Below the pieces are notes generated by a model. The model was not told where the DNA came from. It searched no databases and saw only the letters and a list, made by a program, of their open reading frames with translations. The translations under genes and the position numbers were made by a program. From Methylobacterium sp. Leaf99 (GTDB lineage Bacteria > Pseudomonadota > Alphaproteobacteria > Rhizobiales > Beijerinckiaceae), in NCBI RefSeq assembly GCF_001422375.1, contig NZ_LMMU01000007.1, positions 598,184 through 662,183 of the forward strand: DNA of 64,000 nt, read 5' to 3'. Shown piece by piece: positions 24,837-32,262 of this stretch; position 1 is the first letter of the stretch, and each line of letters starts with the position of its first letter.

Positions 24837-25945
24837 AATCCGGCTCCCTGAGTGGGCATGTCATGCACGGCGCTTGGCGCCTTCGGTTCACCGGCGCGTC
24901 GGGTGAAGGATTGCGAATAGGCTGCCGAGCGTGCGCTGAGCAGCGGATCATCCGATCCCTCGATACCAGCCGGTAGCACGAGGGGGTCGAAGTTCACGTC
25001 GCGGCAATTGCCGCTGGCTTCCGCCTCCGTCGTGCTGACGACCACGCTACCAAGGTCGATGCTGGTGCGCTCGGCCGGCCAAGCAAGAGTCGCGTCCGCG
25101 CTGGCGTCGCCGGGCGCACCCAGTGTGACGACGAGGTGCCAGCGCACGGGGCCTTGGCGGACCGCAGCCGCGAAGTCCTCGAAAAGGAAGTTCTTATCCG
25201 CGCGCACGGCCTGAGCGGAGCTCTCCGCCGTGGCAGCTTGCTCCGGCACGAAGGCCCAGCGCACGGGCGTTTGCATCCCGTCCGCGGCGACGAAGCCAAA
25301 GGCATTCAGGCTCCGGAAGGTGTCGTTGGCGAAGCCGGACGTGATCGTGCGCGCTTTGATCAGGGCCGCCGCCTTCGCGCTTTCGGGGTGCGCGGCGAAG
25401 AAGGCTTTCAGCGCTTCGGGGTCGGGCTTGCCCGTGGCTGGATCGGGCTTGGCGGCGAGGAGTTGTGCGTAGAACGCCTCCGGTGTCCGTACCGGGAAGA
25501 CCGGGATGTCGTTGTTGCCGGTGCGCCATTCCTCGCCGTAGGGAAGATGAAAGCGAAGCGCGAGGCTGCGCACTGTCGTGGCCGCATCCGCCGCGTAGGG
25601 CTGTCCGCCCGCAAGTGCGATGCGCCCGGTGACGGGGGTGACCTGGCCGGTGGCGAACAGCGAGGCCTTCGACACGCGCGCGCCCCCGCCGCTGCTCTCG
25701 AAGTGCCCCACGAGGCAGAGTCCCTTGGCGTGGTTGCGCCGGAACCCCGGATGCGGGCCGTTGACCTGCTCGAAGCGGTCGACGATTTGCGCCTGGGTGA
25801 GGTCCCCCACCGAGTGCCAGCCTCCGGCATACGCGAAGGCCCCCGCGGTGCCGGCGACCAGGGCTCCGATGGCGCCGAGCCGAAGGAGGACTCCGCGAGG
25901 GCTCAATCCGGGACTGGCGCCGGTGAGGTCGTTCAGGAGGGACAT
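24833..25945 (-). CDS. Catalase-related peroxidase (SrpA-like), membrane-anchored
   Basis: A 370-aa protein. Residues about 19-40 form a hydrophobic anchor (LRLGAIGALVAGTAGAFAYA), followed by the small catalase fold: distal His72 in RRNHAKG, NNDIPVF and, near residue 335, RSAAYSQSF with the proximal heme Tyr. Full catalases are about 480-750 residues; this is the short catalase-related peroxidase class, which lacks tetramerisation parts and mostly acts as a peroxidase. Third gene of a sigma / anti-sigma / peroxidase / cytochrome operon, so expression is presumably stress-induced. It removes peroxides, probably in the periplasm. Confidence 0.93.
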   Translation of the reverse strand: MSLLNDLTGASPGLSPRGVLLRLGAIGALVAGTAGAFAYAGGWHSVGDLTQAQIVDRFEQVNGPHPGFRRNHAKGLCLVGHFESSGGGARVSKASLFATGQVTPVTGRIALAGGQPYAADAATTVRSLALRFHLPYGEEWRTGNNDIPVFPVRTPEAFYAQLLAAKPDPATGKPDPEALKAFFAAHPESAKAAALIKARTITSGFANDTFRSLNAFGFVAADGMQTPVRWAFVPEQAATAESSAQAVRADKNFLFEDFAAAVRQGPVRWHLVVTLGAPGDASADATLAWPAERTSIDLGSVVVSTTEAEASGNCRDVNFDPLVLPAGIEGSDDPLLSARSAAYSQSFTRRAGEPKAPSAVHDMPTQGAGL

Positions 25946-25954
25946 GGCGGACCT

Positions 25955-26728
25955 TCAGATGGCTTTCGCGGTGGCGCGACGGATCTCGTTGGCCAGTGGG
26001 TGCAGGACGGTCGGGTCGACGGCACCCACGAGGCTGTAGCCCAGACCGTCCTGGGCCCAGGCGTAGCCGTTCGAAGCCTCAGAGGTATGCGCTCGCATCG
26101 GTGCGTCACCGGGCTGTGCCATGGGCCGCATCAGCATGACGAAGCGTGCGCCGTGCCCGTCATCGTACATCAGCATCCCGGCGGGCCCCTGCGGCGTGGC
26201 AACGAGGCGCCCGCCCATAAGGCGGTAGCCGGAACCGCTCAGGTCCGGCACGCCCACTGGCCGCTTCAGCCTGTTGGAGAACCAACTAGCAAGCTCATTG
26301 CGGTTTGCAGCGACGAGCTCGACGGGGCGGGTATGATCGGGCGCATAGACCGCATAGTTCGTGCTCGCCTCCTGGGCCAGCGCCTCGATGCCGGTCGGTA
26401 CGGGCAAGACCACCTCGCGCAGGCCCCACCCTCCGGCGCCGCCGACAAGCAGCAGCAGTCCGGCCGCCATCGCCTGCCACGCCGGACGAGCCGGGCGACG
26501 GCGCGCCTCGACGATCCGCGACAGGTTAAGCTGGACCGGCACCGGCTCAGCCGCGATGGGCGCAAAGGCAGCCCGCATCTCCTCGCGCAGGGCGACCATC
26601 CGCGCGACCCGCGCCCGGGCATCCGGGTGGTCGCCGAGATAGGCCTCGACCTCGCTGCGCCGCGTGGCATCGAGGCGCTCGTCCACGAGACCTTGAAGGT
26701 CGTCTTCGGCGATCGGACGCGTGGTCAT
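25955..26728 (-). CDS. Membrane-bound anti-sigma factor
   Basis: A 257-aa protein. The N-terminal 75 residues (DDLQGLVDERLDATRRSEVE) are the cytoplasmic anti-sigma domain, WQAMAAGLLLLVGGAGGWGL (about 84-103) is a single membrane helix, and the rest is a periplasmic domain ending in DGLGYSLVGAVDP. It resembles the short anti-sigma factors paired with ECF sigma factors in Rhizobiales. The gene overlaps the sigma gene by 4 bases. No zinc-binding HxxxCxxC motif was seen, so release is probably by proteolysis or conformational change. Confidence 0.9.
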   Translation of the reverse strand: MTTRPIAEDDLQGLVDERLDATRRSEVEAYLGDHPDARARVARMVALREEMRAAFAPIAAEPVPVQLNLSRIVEARRRPARPAWQAMAAGLLLLVGGAGGWGLREVVLPVPTGIEALAQEASTNYAVYAPDHTRPVELVAANRNELASWFSNRLKRPVGVPDLSGSGYRLMGGRLVATPQGPAGMLMYDDGHGARFVMLMRPMAQPGDAPMRAHTSEASNGYAWAQDGLGYSLVGAVDPTVLHPLANEIRRATAKAI

Positions 26729-27255
26729 TTTACCCTCCGCAGGAGCGGGCGCTTGGCAGGAACGGCCGCCTCGGCGCCGTCCATCAACTGAATCATCCGG
26801 TCCCGCGCTCGGGACAGGCGGGACATCACGGTCCCGGTCGGGATGGCGAGGACCTGCGCCGTCTCGGCGTAGGACAGACCCTCCACAGTCACGAGCAGGA
26901 GCACGCTGCGCTGCTCCTCGGGCAACGCATCAAGGGCGGTCATCAGGTCCCGGTGGCGCAGGCCGCTCTCCTGCGTGGGCGCCACGGCGAGGTTGGCTTC
27001 CGCCGTGTCCTCGATCGGCATGTGAGTTCCGCGGCGGGCGCGCTGGCGCATCTGCGTCACCGCGAGGTTGTGGACGATGGCGAAGAGCCAGGTCCGGGCA
27101 TCGCCGTCGGCCTGGCGTTGATGCCAGCGACTGACCGCCTTCTCCAAGCAGTCCTGCACGAGGTCGTCGGCATCGGTGGGATTGCGCAGGAGGGCCCGCG
27201 CATAGCGGCGTAGCGCCGGGATCAGCGGCTCGATGAGGCGCATCATGTCCGTCAT
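26725..27255 (-). CDS. ECF-family RNA polymerase sigma factor
   Basis: A 176-aa protein with sigma region 2 (RRYARALLRNPTDADDLVQD) and region 4 (LPEEQRSVLLLVTVEGLSYA then ETAQVLAIPTGTVMSRLSRA), the size expected of an ECF sigma. The start has AGGAGA 7 bases upstream. The gene overlaps the anti-sigma gene and heads the peroxidase/cytochrome operon. Its own promoter region (27339-27364) carries GGAAT-N16-CGTCT, and the same pattern precedes the divergent secreted protein at 27539, which points to autoregulation. Confidence 0.95.
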   Translation of the reverse strand: MTDMMRLIEPLIPALRRYARALLRNPTDADDLVQDCLEKAVSRWHQRQADGDARTWLFAIVHNLAVTQMRQRARRGTHMPIEDTAEANLAVAPTQESGLRHRDLMTALDALPEEQRSVLLLVTVEGLSYAETAQVLAIPTGTVMSRLSRARDRMIQLMDGAEAAVPAKRPLLRRVK

Positions 27256-27338
27256 GTCCGGTCTCCTGGCATGGGCGGGGCTCCTCTGCCTTCGCGACGG
27301 CTGGACCGGAGGTGCTCCGGGACTGGCAACGCAGGCAT

Positions 27339-27364
27339 AGACGCTGCCAATCCTGGATTATTCC
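27339..27364 (-). promoter_or_regulatory. Probable ECF-sigma promoter of the sigma operon
   Basis: Read on the minus strand: GGAAT (27364-27360), 16 bases, CGTCT (27343-27339). GGAAT/GGAAC at -35 and CGTCT/CGTT at -10 are typical ECF elements in alphaproteobacteria. It lies 84 bases upstream of the sigma start. The exact same boxes and spacing occur on the other strand at 27457-27482. Confidence 0.7.
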
Positions 27365-27456
27365 AGCATCCCAACATCTTTTTGAGCGGGCCTTCGAGAT
27401 AGCCCCTCACAATGGAGTGCCCCGGATCGGCAAGGAAAAGATTTTACGGGAGGTTG

Positions 27457-27482
27457 GGAATAACTAAAGAAAGCTGGCGTCT
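27457..27482 (+). promoter_or_regulatory. Probable ECF-sigma promoter of the secreted-protein gene
   Basis: GGAAT (27457-27461), 16 bases, CGTCT (27478-27482), in the same orientation as the gene starting at 27539, leaving a leader of about 50 bases. The shared extended matches (GGAATAA at the upstream box; GCxG before CGTCT) with the sigma operon promoter suggest recognition by the same sigma factor. Confidence 0.7.
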
Positions 27483-27538
27483 GTCTGGTTATCGCTGCCA
27501 GAAATTATCGTTCTTGGCAGGATAAATGGAGATACGAC

Positions 27539-27808
27539 ATGAACTCCGTAAAAAACCTCTCGGGCCTGTTCCTCGCGTCTGCTTGTACGCTTGCCGTTCT
27601 GACGGGTGCCTCGGAAGCCCGCACCGTTCAGCACACCGACACCCGCTCAGTCCTGACCGAGCCTCTCTCGCCCCCGACCAGCTCGCCGTATTGGCTCGGA
27701 CAAATGGACACCGACAGCGGCAACGCTCGGAACCCCGCACTTCCGGGTTATGCTCAAGCCCGTGGTCAGGAGACCGGTGGCCCGGCTCGCGAACTTATCC
27801 CGAACTAA
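27539..27808 (+). CDS. Small secreted protein, probable ECF-sigma target
   Basis: An 89-aa protein with a signal peptide (MNSVKNLSGLFLASACTLAV then a cleavage site near ASEA, about residue 27). The mature part is about 60 residues, rich in Thr, Ser, Pro and Gly (LTEPLSPPTSSPYW, ALPGYAQARGQETGG) and has no recognised domain. GGAGAT precedes the ATG. It is divergent from the ECF sigma gene and shares its promoter type, so it is probably part of the same envelope stress response. Function unknown. Confidence 0.8.
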   Translation: MNSVKNLSGLFLASACTLAVLTGASEARTVQHTDTRSVLTEPLSPPTSSPYWLGQMDTDSGNARNPALPGYAQARGQETGGPARELIPN

Positions 27809-28137
27809 ACCCGTGGTGACGCGAGGACGCCACTCCTGTCCAAGTTCAGGCGTCCTCAGCCTCAGAAGGCTCCGGCCTGTGCGGGCGTGGGCCGGGACTG
27901 TCACATCCGATGGTGCCGGGGCCCGGAAGTTCTCGCCGAGGAAGCCGAGGAATGGCTTCACGTTTGAGGTGCCGCATCTTTCAGGGCACCTTCGTGCGCC
28001 GAAAGGCAGATGACGGCCCGACCCAGGCATGGCGGTTGCTGCCAGCTCCGCCCGAAAGTGGTCACAGGTACGTCTTGTCGTGTTCGACGAACGGCGCGTC
28101 GACATGGCCAATATTTCGCTGAGCCCGTGCAAGAGAC
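27809..28137. terminator. Intergenic gap with a GC-rich stem after the secreted-protein gene
   Basis: GAGGACGCC (27823-27831) and GGCGTCCTC (27849-27857) form a perfect 9-base stem with a 17-base loop, 15 bases past the stop at 27808. There is no T-tract after it, so a Rho-independent terminator is only possible, not clear. The remaining 280 bases up to the NAD-kinase-like stop hold no credible gene. Confidence 0.4.
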
Positions 28138-29031
28138 CTAACCGACCACCAAGTTTAGGGTGCGGCCGGCCGGGCCGAGCTCCACCCGCCGGCCCCAGTC
28201 GAAGGCGATGAGGTCCTGTTCGATCCCGTCGGCGAACACCACACCGCCCTCGTTCATCCGCGACGTGACGGCGAGAGCTGCCTGCGTGAGCCTGCCCGCT
28301 CTCAGGGCCGTGCCGGTGGCGACGCTTGGGAAGGGCTCGCGCACCCAGTAGCCGACCGCTGTTTCCTCGACCCCGATCCCGAGCCTCAAATGCGTCGCCT
28401 CTCCGATGGAACGGGCCCACCCGGTCAGGCCGGTTCCCGAGGCGACGATGAGGCCGCTCGATGATTGCTCCTCGGCGACCCCGTCGGCCTCGATCCGGTA
28501 GCGCGCGGATTGATGGCTGCGATGGCCGACGAAAATCTCGTTGAGCGCCAGCAGCCGCTGCCCCGTGTCGAGGACCGCCTGCACCATGGTGCGCCTCTCG
28601 ACCTGGGCGGCCCGGGCGACGCTGACCGGGAGCAGCCTGCCCAAGCGCTCCACCGGGATCCGCGCCAGGGCACCGTCGTAGAGGTCGGGAGCCGGATTGA
28701 CGCCGATCACCGGCTGATCACGCAGGTACTTCGCCACGTTGGCGACGAGGCCATCCTGGCCCACCGTGACGACGACGTCTTCGGGGGCGAACAGGAAGCG
28801 ATCGAGGTCGATGCGCCGCGCCAGCGCCTGCCGCCAGTCCCCCGGTACTGCGGCCCGCGCCTGCTCGAGCACGGCGTGGAACCGGGCGTGGTGCGCCTCG
28901 ACCTCCGCCAAGCTCTGGCCGCGGCTCTCCAGGAAGAACCGTGCCTGACCGCGGGTGGCGTGCCGGGCGAGCAGGGCCTCGTAATCGGTGTCGCGGATGA
29001 CGAAAACCGCTCGCGGGGTGATGACCGACAT
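28138..29031 (-). CDS. NAD-kinase-like protein
   Basis: A 297-aa protein with NAD kinase family motifs in order: VVVTVGQDGLVANVAKYL with GQDG at 91-94 (the GGDG loop with one glycine changed), LALNEIF with NE at 164-165, and SSSGLIVASGTGLTGWARS (190-208), which matches the TxSTAY-type loop. The N-terminal 80 residues are helical and not family-typical. It probably binds NAD or a related nucleotide; whether it phosphorylates it is uncertain because of the GQDG change. It ends an operon with an SPFH protein (9-base gap) and a NrtR-like regulator, a setting that ties it to NAD metabolism. A housekeeping NAD kinase should be encoded elsewhere. Confidence 0.8.
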   Translation of the reverse strand: MSVITPRAVFVIRDTDYEALLARHATRGQARFFLESRGQSLAEVEAHHARFHAVLEQARAAVPGDWRQALARRIDLDRFLFAPEDVVVTVGQDGLVANVAKYLRDQPVIGVNPAPDLYDGALARIPVERLGRLLPVSVARAAQVERRTMVQAVLDTGQRLLALNEIFVGHRSHQSARYRIEADGVAEEQSSSGLIVASGTGLTGWARSIGEATHLRLGIGVEETAVGYWVREPFPSVATGTALRAGRLTQAALAVTSRMNEGGVVFADGIEQDLIAFDWGRRVELGPAGRTLNLVVG

Positions 29032-29040
29032 GGTGCATCC

Positions 29041-30036
29041 TCAGCGCGCAAGCGTCGGTGCCGCGACCGGCGAGGCCACCCCGCGAAAAGCGCCGAGCGC
29101 GGTCGCCAGCAGGTCCGGCGTGACGTTGACGTGTTCGATGGTCTCCAGCTTGCCCGCGAGTTCGCGGGCGGCGAGCCCGAGAAGCACGGCCGGCGAGAGG
29201 TCGCGGTAGATGGCGACTCGGCGCTGCTCGGCCTCGGCCCGGGCGCTTTCGACGAGGCGGATGCGCTCGGCCTCCGCCGCCGCCTCCAGCCCCTGCGCCC
29301 CGGCAAGGCCCGCCGCGCGATTGCGGGCGTTCTCGGCTTCCCGCGCGATGAGCAGCGCCTCACGCTGGGCGAGTTCGGTGCGCGTCTCCAACTCGTTCTC
29401 CGCGATGGCCCGCTCCTTCTCCACAGCGAGGGCGCGCCGCGCGAAGGTCGCCGCATCGGCCTTCTGCTGCAGGCCCTCATAGGTCGGCGTCTGCAAGGCC
29501 CGCTCCAGCTCGCTCGACGGCGCGAGGTTGGTGAGCCGTACCGAGACCACCGCGATGCCGATCTCTGCCAGGGCCGGGGCCGCCTCCAGCACGGTTTCGA
29601 GGGTCGAGCGCAGAGGCTCGGGGCCGGCATCGAGGAGCATGCCGACCGGACTGGCGCCGATCGCCTGCAGGACCGTCTGGCCAGCGATGCCACCGAGGCG
29701 CGACTCGATGCGCTCGACCGGCTCGCCCTGCGGTTTGCCGGTGCGAAGCCCGAGCGAGAAGTCGACGCGGCTCGCCAGCCGCTCCGGATCGACGACGCGC
29801 CAGCCGATCGTCCCCTGCGCCACGACGGTCTGGAAGTCCCGGCTGCGGCCGCGCACGAACAGCGTCATCTCGCGATCGTCCATCGGCACCTCGCTGATGC
29901 TCGCGGTTTCCGGCCGGAACCAGAAGACGAGACCCCGACCGCTCTGCCGGATGCGGCCGTTGCGGTAGCGGATGACGTGGCTGCTCGCTTCGCTCCTGAG
30001 CTGGGAGATCGGACCGATGTTGCGGATCGTAGCCAT
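29041..30036 (-). CDS. SPFH-domain (prohibitin/slipin-like) protein
   Basis: A 331-aa protein. Residues about 15-185 form an SPFH/Band 7 domain (VIRYRNGRIRQSGRGLVFWF then EVPMDDREMTLFVRG; LAEIGIAVVSVRLTNLAPSS at its end), followed by about 90 residues of coiled coil rich in Ala, Glu and Arg (ALAVEKERAIAENELETRTE). No obvious N-terminal membrane helix is present, so membrane attachment would be peripheral or through partners. SPFH proteins form ring assemblies that scaffold membrane proteases or transporters. It sits 11 bases after the NrtR-like gene and 9 bases before the NAD-kinase-like gene. Confidence 0.88.
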   Translation of the reverse strand: MATIRNIGPISQLRSEASSHVIRYRNGRIRQSGRGLVFWFRPETASISEVPMDDREMTLFVRGRSRDFQTVVAQGTIGWRVVDPERLASRVDFSLGLRTGKPQGEPVERIESRLGGIAGQTVLQAIGASPVGMLLDAGPEPLRSTLETVLEAAPALAEIGIAVVSVRLTNLAPSSELERALQTPTYEGLQQKADAATFARRALAVEKERAIAENELETRTELAQREALLIAREAENARNRAAGLAGAQGLEAAAEAERIRLVESARAEAEQRRVAIYRDLSPAVLLGLAARELAGKLETIEHVNVTPDLLATALGAFRGVASPVAAPTLAR

Positions 30037-30047
30037 GGGACCCTCCT

Positions 30048-30818
30048 CTAGGGACGCAGTGGGATCAGAGCGGTTTTTTGGAAACGGTAGAGTTCGGCGG
30101 GACGGAACGAGGTGCCGGCCTCGCGGGCGCCCGTCGGTGCGAGCCAGCCCCGGTCGAGCATCCGGCGGCGGAAAGCTGGCTTGTTCAGGGACATGCCCAA
30201 GATCGCTTCGTACACGTCCTGCAGCTGGCGCAGGGTGAAGGCCTCCGGCAGCAGAGCGAAGCCAATATCGGAATAGTCGAGCTTGCCCCGCAGCCGCAGG
30301 ATCGCCAGGGCGAGGATCTCGGCGTGGTCGAAGGCCAGGGACAACGGCTTCGTCCGGTTGCGGTCTCCCTCGGCGAAGGCCGCGACCGGGCCGCCCGCCT
30401 CGCCGGCCCAGGGCACGTCGAGGATCGCCGCGGACAGCCCCGCCTCGCTCTCCAGCGCACGCGTGACGGCGGCCTCCGGCAGCAGCGCGAGGTAAGCAAC
30501 GGTGACGATGCGCATGCGCGGGTCACGGTCGAGGGCGCCGAAGGTGTAGAGCTGCTCAAGGTGCGCTCCAGCCGCCTCCGCCGGGAAGAATCCGGCCTTT
30601 TCGCGCAGGACGCGCACGGCCGCCGTGTCGAGGGTCTCGTCGAGGCCCACGAAGCTGCCGGGCAGCGCCCAACGGCCGGCATGGGGGTGCTCGGCGCGTC
30701 GCACCAAGAGCACTGCCGGACGGCCCTCGCGCAGGCCCATCAGGACGAGATCAACAGTGACGGCTGGCCGCTCGAAGGCGGAGGGGTCATACGCTGTCAG
30801 AAAGGCATCTTCAGTCAA
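30048..30818 (-). CDS. NrtR-like Nudix regulator (Nudix plus winged helix)
   Basis: A 256-aa protein. Residues about 15-155 are a Nudix domain; the box reads PGSFVGLDETLDTAAVRV then LREKAG, so the usual RExxEE is degraded (RV, EK), suggesting lost hydrolysis. Residues about 165-250 form the winged helix of NrtR-type regulators (FALLPEAFTLRQLQDVYEAI then FRRRMLDRGWL). NrtR proteins repress NAD-synthesis and salvage genes and sense ADP-ribose or NAD products. It heads the operon with SPFH and NAD-kinase-like genes. A 21-bp perfect dyad 20 bases upstream is a good candidate for its own operator. Confidence 0.88.
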   Translation of the reverse strand: MTEDAFLTAYDPSAFERPAVTVDLVLMGLREGRPAVLLVRRAEHPHAGRWALPGSFVGLDETLDTAAVRVLREKAGFFPAEAAGAHLEQLYTFGALDRDPRMRIVTVAYLALLPEAAVTRALESEAGLSAAILDVPWAGEAGGPVAAFAEGDRNRTKPLSLAFDHAEILALAILRLRGKLDYSDIGFALLPEAFTLRQLQDVYEAILGMSLNKPAFRRRMLDRGWLAPTGAREAGTSFRPAELYRFQKTALIPLRP

Positions 30819-30838
30819 GGAAATACCATATATTCAAC

Positions 30839-30859
30839 TCGCATCTAACTAAGATGCGA
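30839..30859. promoter_or_regulatory. Palindrome in front of the NrtR-SPFH-NADK operon
   Basis: TCGCATCT, 5 bases (AACTA), AGATGCGA: perfect 8-base arms in an AT-rich patch, 20 bases upstream of the NrtR-like start and overlapping the beginning of the divergent small ORF at 30854. Size and position suit an autoregulatory operator for the Nudix regulator. NrtR sites vary between lineages, so I cannot match it to a known consensus. Confidence 0.6.
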
Positions 30860-31096
30860 AATGGAAATAAGTCAAGCGCGTTTGGTCCCGATCGAGGCGG
30901 CACCCGGCGAGGGCTGGATGTTCGCGGTCCTGATCCGGCCCGGCCCGGCCTCGTCACCACCGATCTCGCCCTCGATCGCCTGTGGAACCGCACCGTCACG
31001 CTTCTGGTCATCGCCGGGGCGCTGGCGGCCATCATCGTCGCGGCCCTCGCCGCGATGGTGCGGAACCGGCGGGCCGGCGCGGAGGCCATGGGCTGA
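30854..31096 (+). CDS. Small single-helix membrane protein, start uncertain
   Basis: An 80-aa reading frame whose second half has the strong third-position GC bias of real genes here and one membrane helix (VTLLVIAGALAAIIVAALAA). The ATG at 30854 lies inside the palindrome and has no good ribosome-binding site, so the true start may be downstream at a non-ATG codon. No family recognised. It is followed by a second small membrane protein at 31155. Confidence 0.5.
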   Translation: MRNGNKSSAFGPDRGGTRRGLDVRGPDPARPGLVTTDLALDRLWNRTVTLLVIAGALAAIIVAALAAMVRNRRAGAEAMG

Positions 31097-31154
31097 TGCG
31101 CTCGCGGCTTCGACGGGGCAGATCGGTCCATACACTGCGCAAGGGGAGTGCCGA

Positions 31155-31505
31155 ATGATCGTGTTCTGGAACGGGCGTGGCTACTGGTTCGTCTTCCTGG
31201 CGGCTGCGGCGATGTTCCTGCCCCTGATCCTCCTGCTGCAGGTCAATAGGCCGCAAGTGGACCGGGCGGTCTGCCTCACCAGGAGCCTCGCGGCGCTGTA
31301 CGTCCTTGGTCTCGGATGGCGCTGGAACCACGGAACGACCTTCGGGCCGGTCGGGCGCGACCACGCCTTCTGGGGTCTGCCAATGCAGGTCTGGGCCGTG
31401 CCGATGCTCGTGTTCGCGGCCCTGCTCGGGATCGGCACCATCACCACGGCGGAGGCCCCGCGCGCGCGCCTTTCCTTCCAGGAACCCGGCGGCGTTGTCC
31501 GGTGA
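31155..31505 (+). CDS. Small membrane protein of unknown function
   Basis: A 116-aa protein with at least two membrane helices (YWFVFLAAAAMFLPLILLLQ at about 10-29 and VWAVPMLVFAALLGIGTI near the end), plus a possible third around LAALYVLGLGW. AAGGGGAG lies upstream of the ATG. The loop with WNHGTTFGPVGRDHAFWG is unusual but no domain is recognised. It is convergent with the membrane protein at 31509, whose stop lies 3 bases after its own. Confidence 0.65.
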   Translation: MIVFWNGRGYWFVFLAAAAMFLPLILLLQVNRPQVDRAVCLTRSLAALYVLGLGWRWNHGTTFGPVGRDHAFWGLPMQVWAVPMLVFAALLGIGTITTAEAPRARLSFQEPGGVVR

Positions 31506-31508
31506 ATC

Positions 31509-32207
31509 TCAGCCCCGCGTCACGAAGAACCAGTTCGGCGCGAGGCGGCGGTCGCTCTCGGCCCCGGAGGCGGCCGGAAACGCGTAGTCCGGGCTGTAGA
31601 CGAACGACGTGCCCCACGGCGTGCCACCCGGAATCGGTTCGTCCAGGCCAATCTCGCCGCCGGGACCGCGGGTGAACCCCGCGAGCCCGAGGCGATCGAG
31701 CGCGCCGCAGAGGGCGCGGTAGCGGGCGTAGGGAACCCCGAGTTCCCGCAGGACGTCGATCTCCCGCAGACTGTCCGTGTCGCGCGCGCCTTGCGAGCGG
31801 TACGGGGTGACGCGCCGGCCGTTAACGAGGCGGGTGCTCTCCCACCACGCCGTTCCCTCCGCCTCCGCCTCCGCCGGGGGATCGTCCCGCCCAAGTTCGA
31901 AGGACACCAGGGTGGGCATGGCCGCGATCTCGGCTACCACGGCGTCGAGCCGCGATCGGTTCAGCACGAAGTAGCCTGTTGTCGTTCCGAACGCCGTCCA
32001 GATCACGGCGGCAGAGAGGCCCGCCAGGGCCAGGAAGACCGCGACCGGGTGCTTCGCCGCGCGAGCGAACGCCGGGACCGCGACGACGGCCGCGGCGATC
32101 CCCAGGACCGGCGCGTAGGCGACGAGGGCCCAGCCGAACAGGACGACACCGCAGCCGCCGACGACGAGGGACGCCGTTCGCGTCCCGTCGGATCGAGAGG
32201 CAATCAT
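31509..32207 (-). CDS. Two-helix membrane protein with C-terminal extracytoplasmic domain, unknown function
   Basis: A 232-aa protein. Hydrophobic segments SLVVGGCGVVLFGWALVAYA, VLGIAAAVVAVPAFA and VAVFLALAGLSAAVIWTAFG span roughly residues 13-75, then a soluble part of about 150 residues (FELGRDDPPAEAEAEG, TPWGTSFVYSPDYAFPAASG). No known family. It lies 55 bases after the stop of the next upstream gene (32263) on the same strand, so these minus-strand membrane/secreted genes may form a unit with 32843. Confidence 0.7.
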   Translation of the reverse strand: MIASRSDGTRTASLVVGGCGVVLFGWALVAYAPVLGIAAAVVAVPAFARAAKHPVAVFLALAGLSAAVIWTAFGTTTGYFVLNRSRLDAVVAEIAAMPTLVSFELGRDDPPAEAEAEGTAWWESTRLVNGRRVTPYRSQGARDTDSLREIDVLRELGVPYARYRALCGALDRLGLAGFTRGPGGEIGLDEPIPGGTPWGTSFVYSPDYAFPAASGAESDRRLAPNWFFVTRG

Positions 32208-32262
32208 GTCGGGACAATCGTTTCCGAGAATCCCGGACCAGAATCCTCGACCGGCGCCGTCA

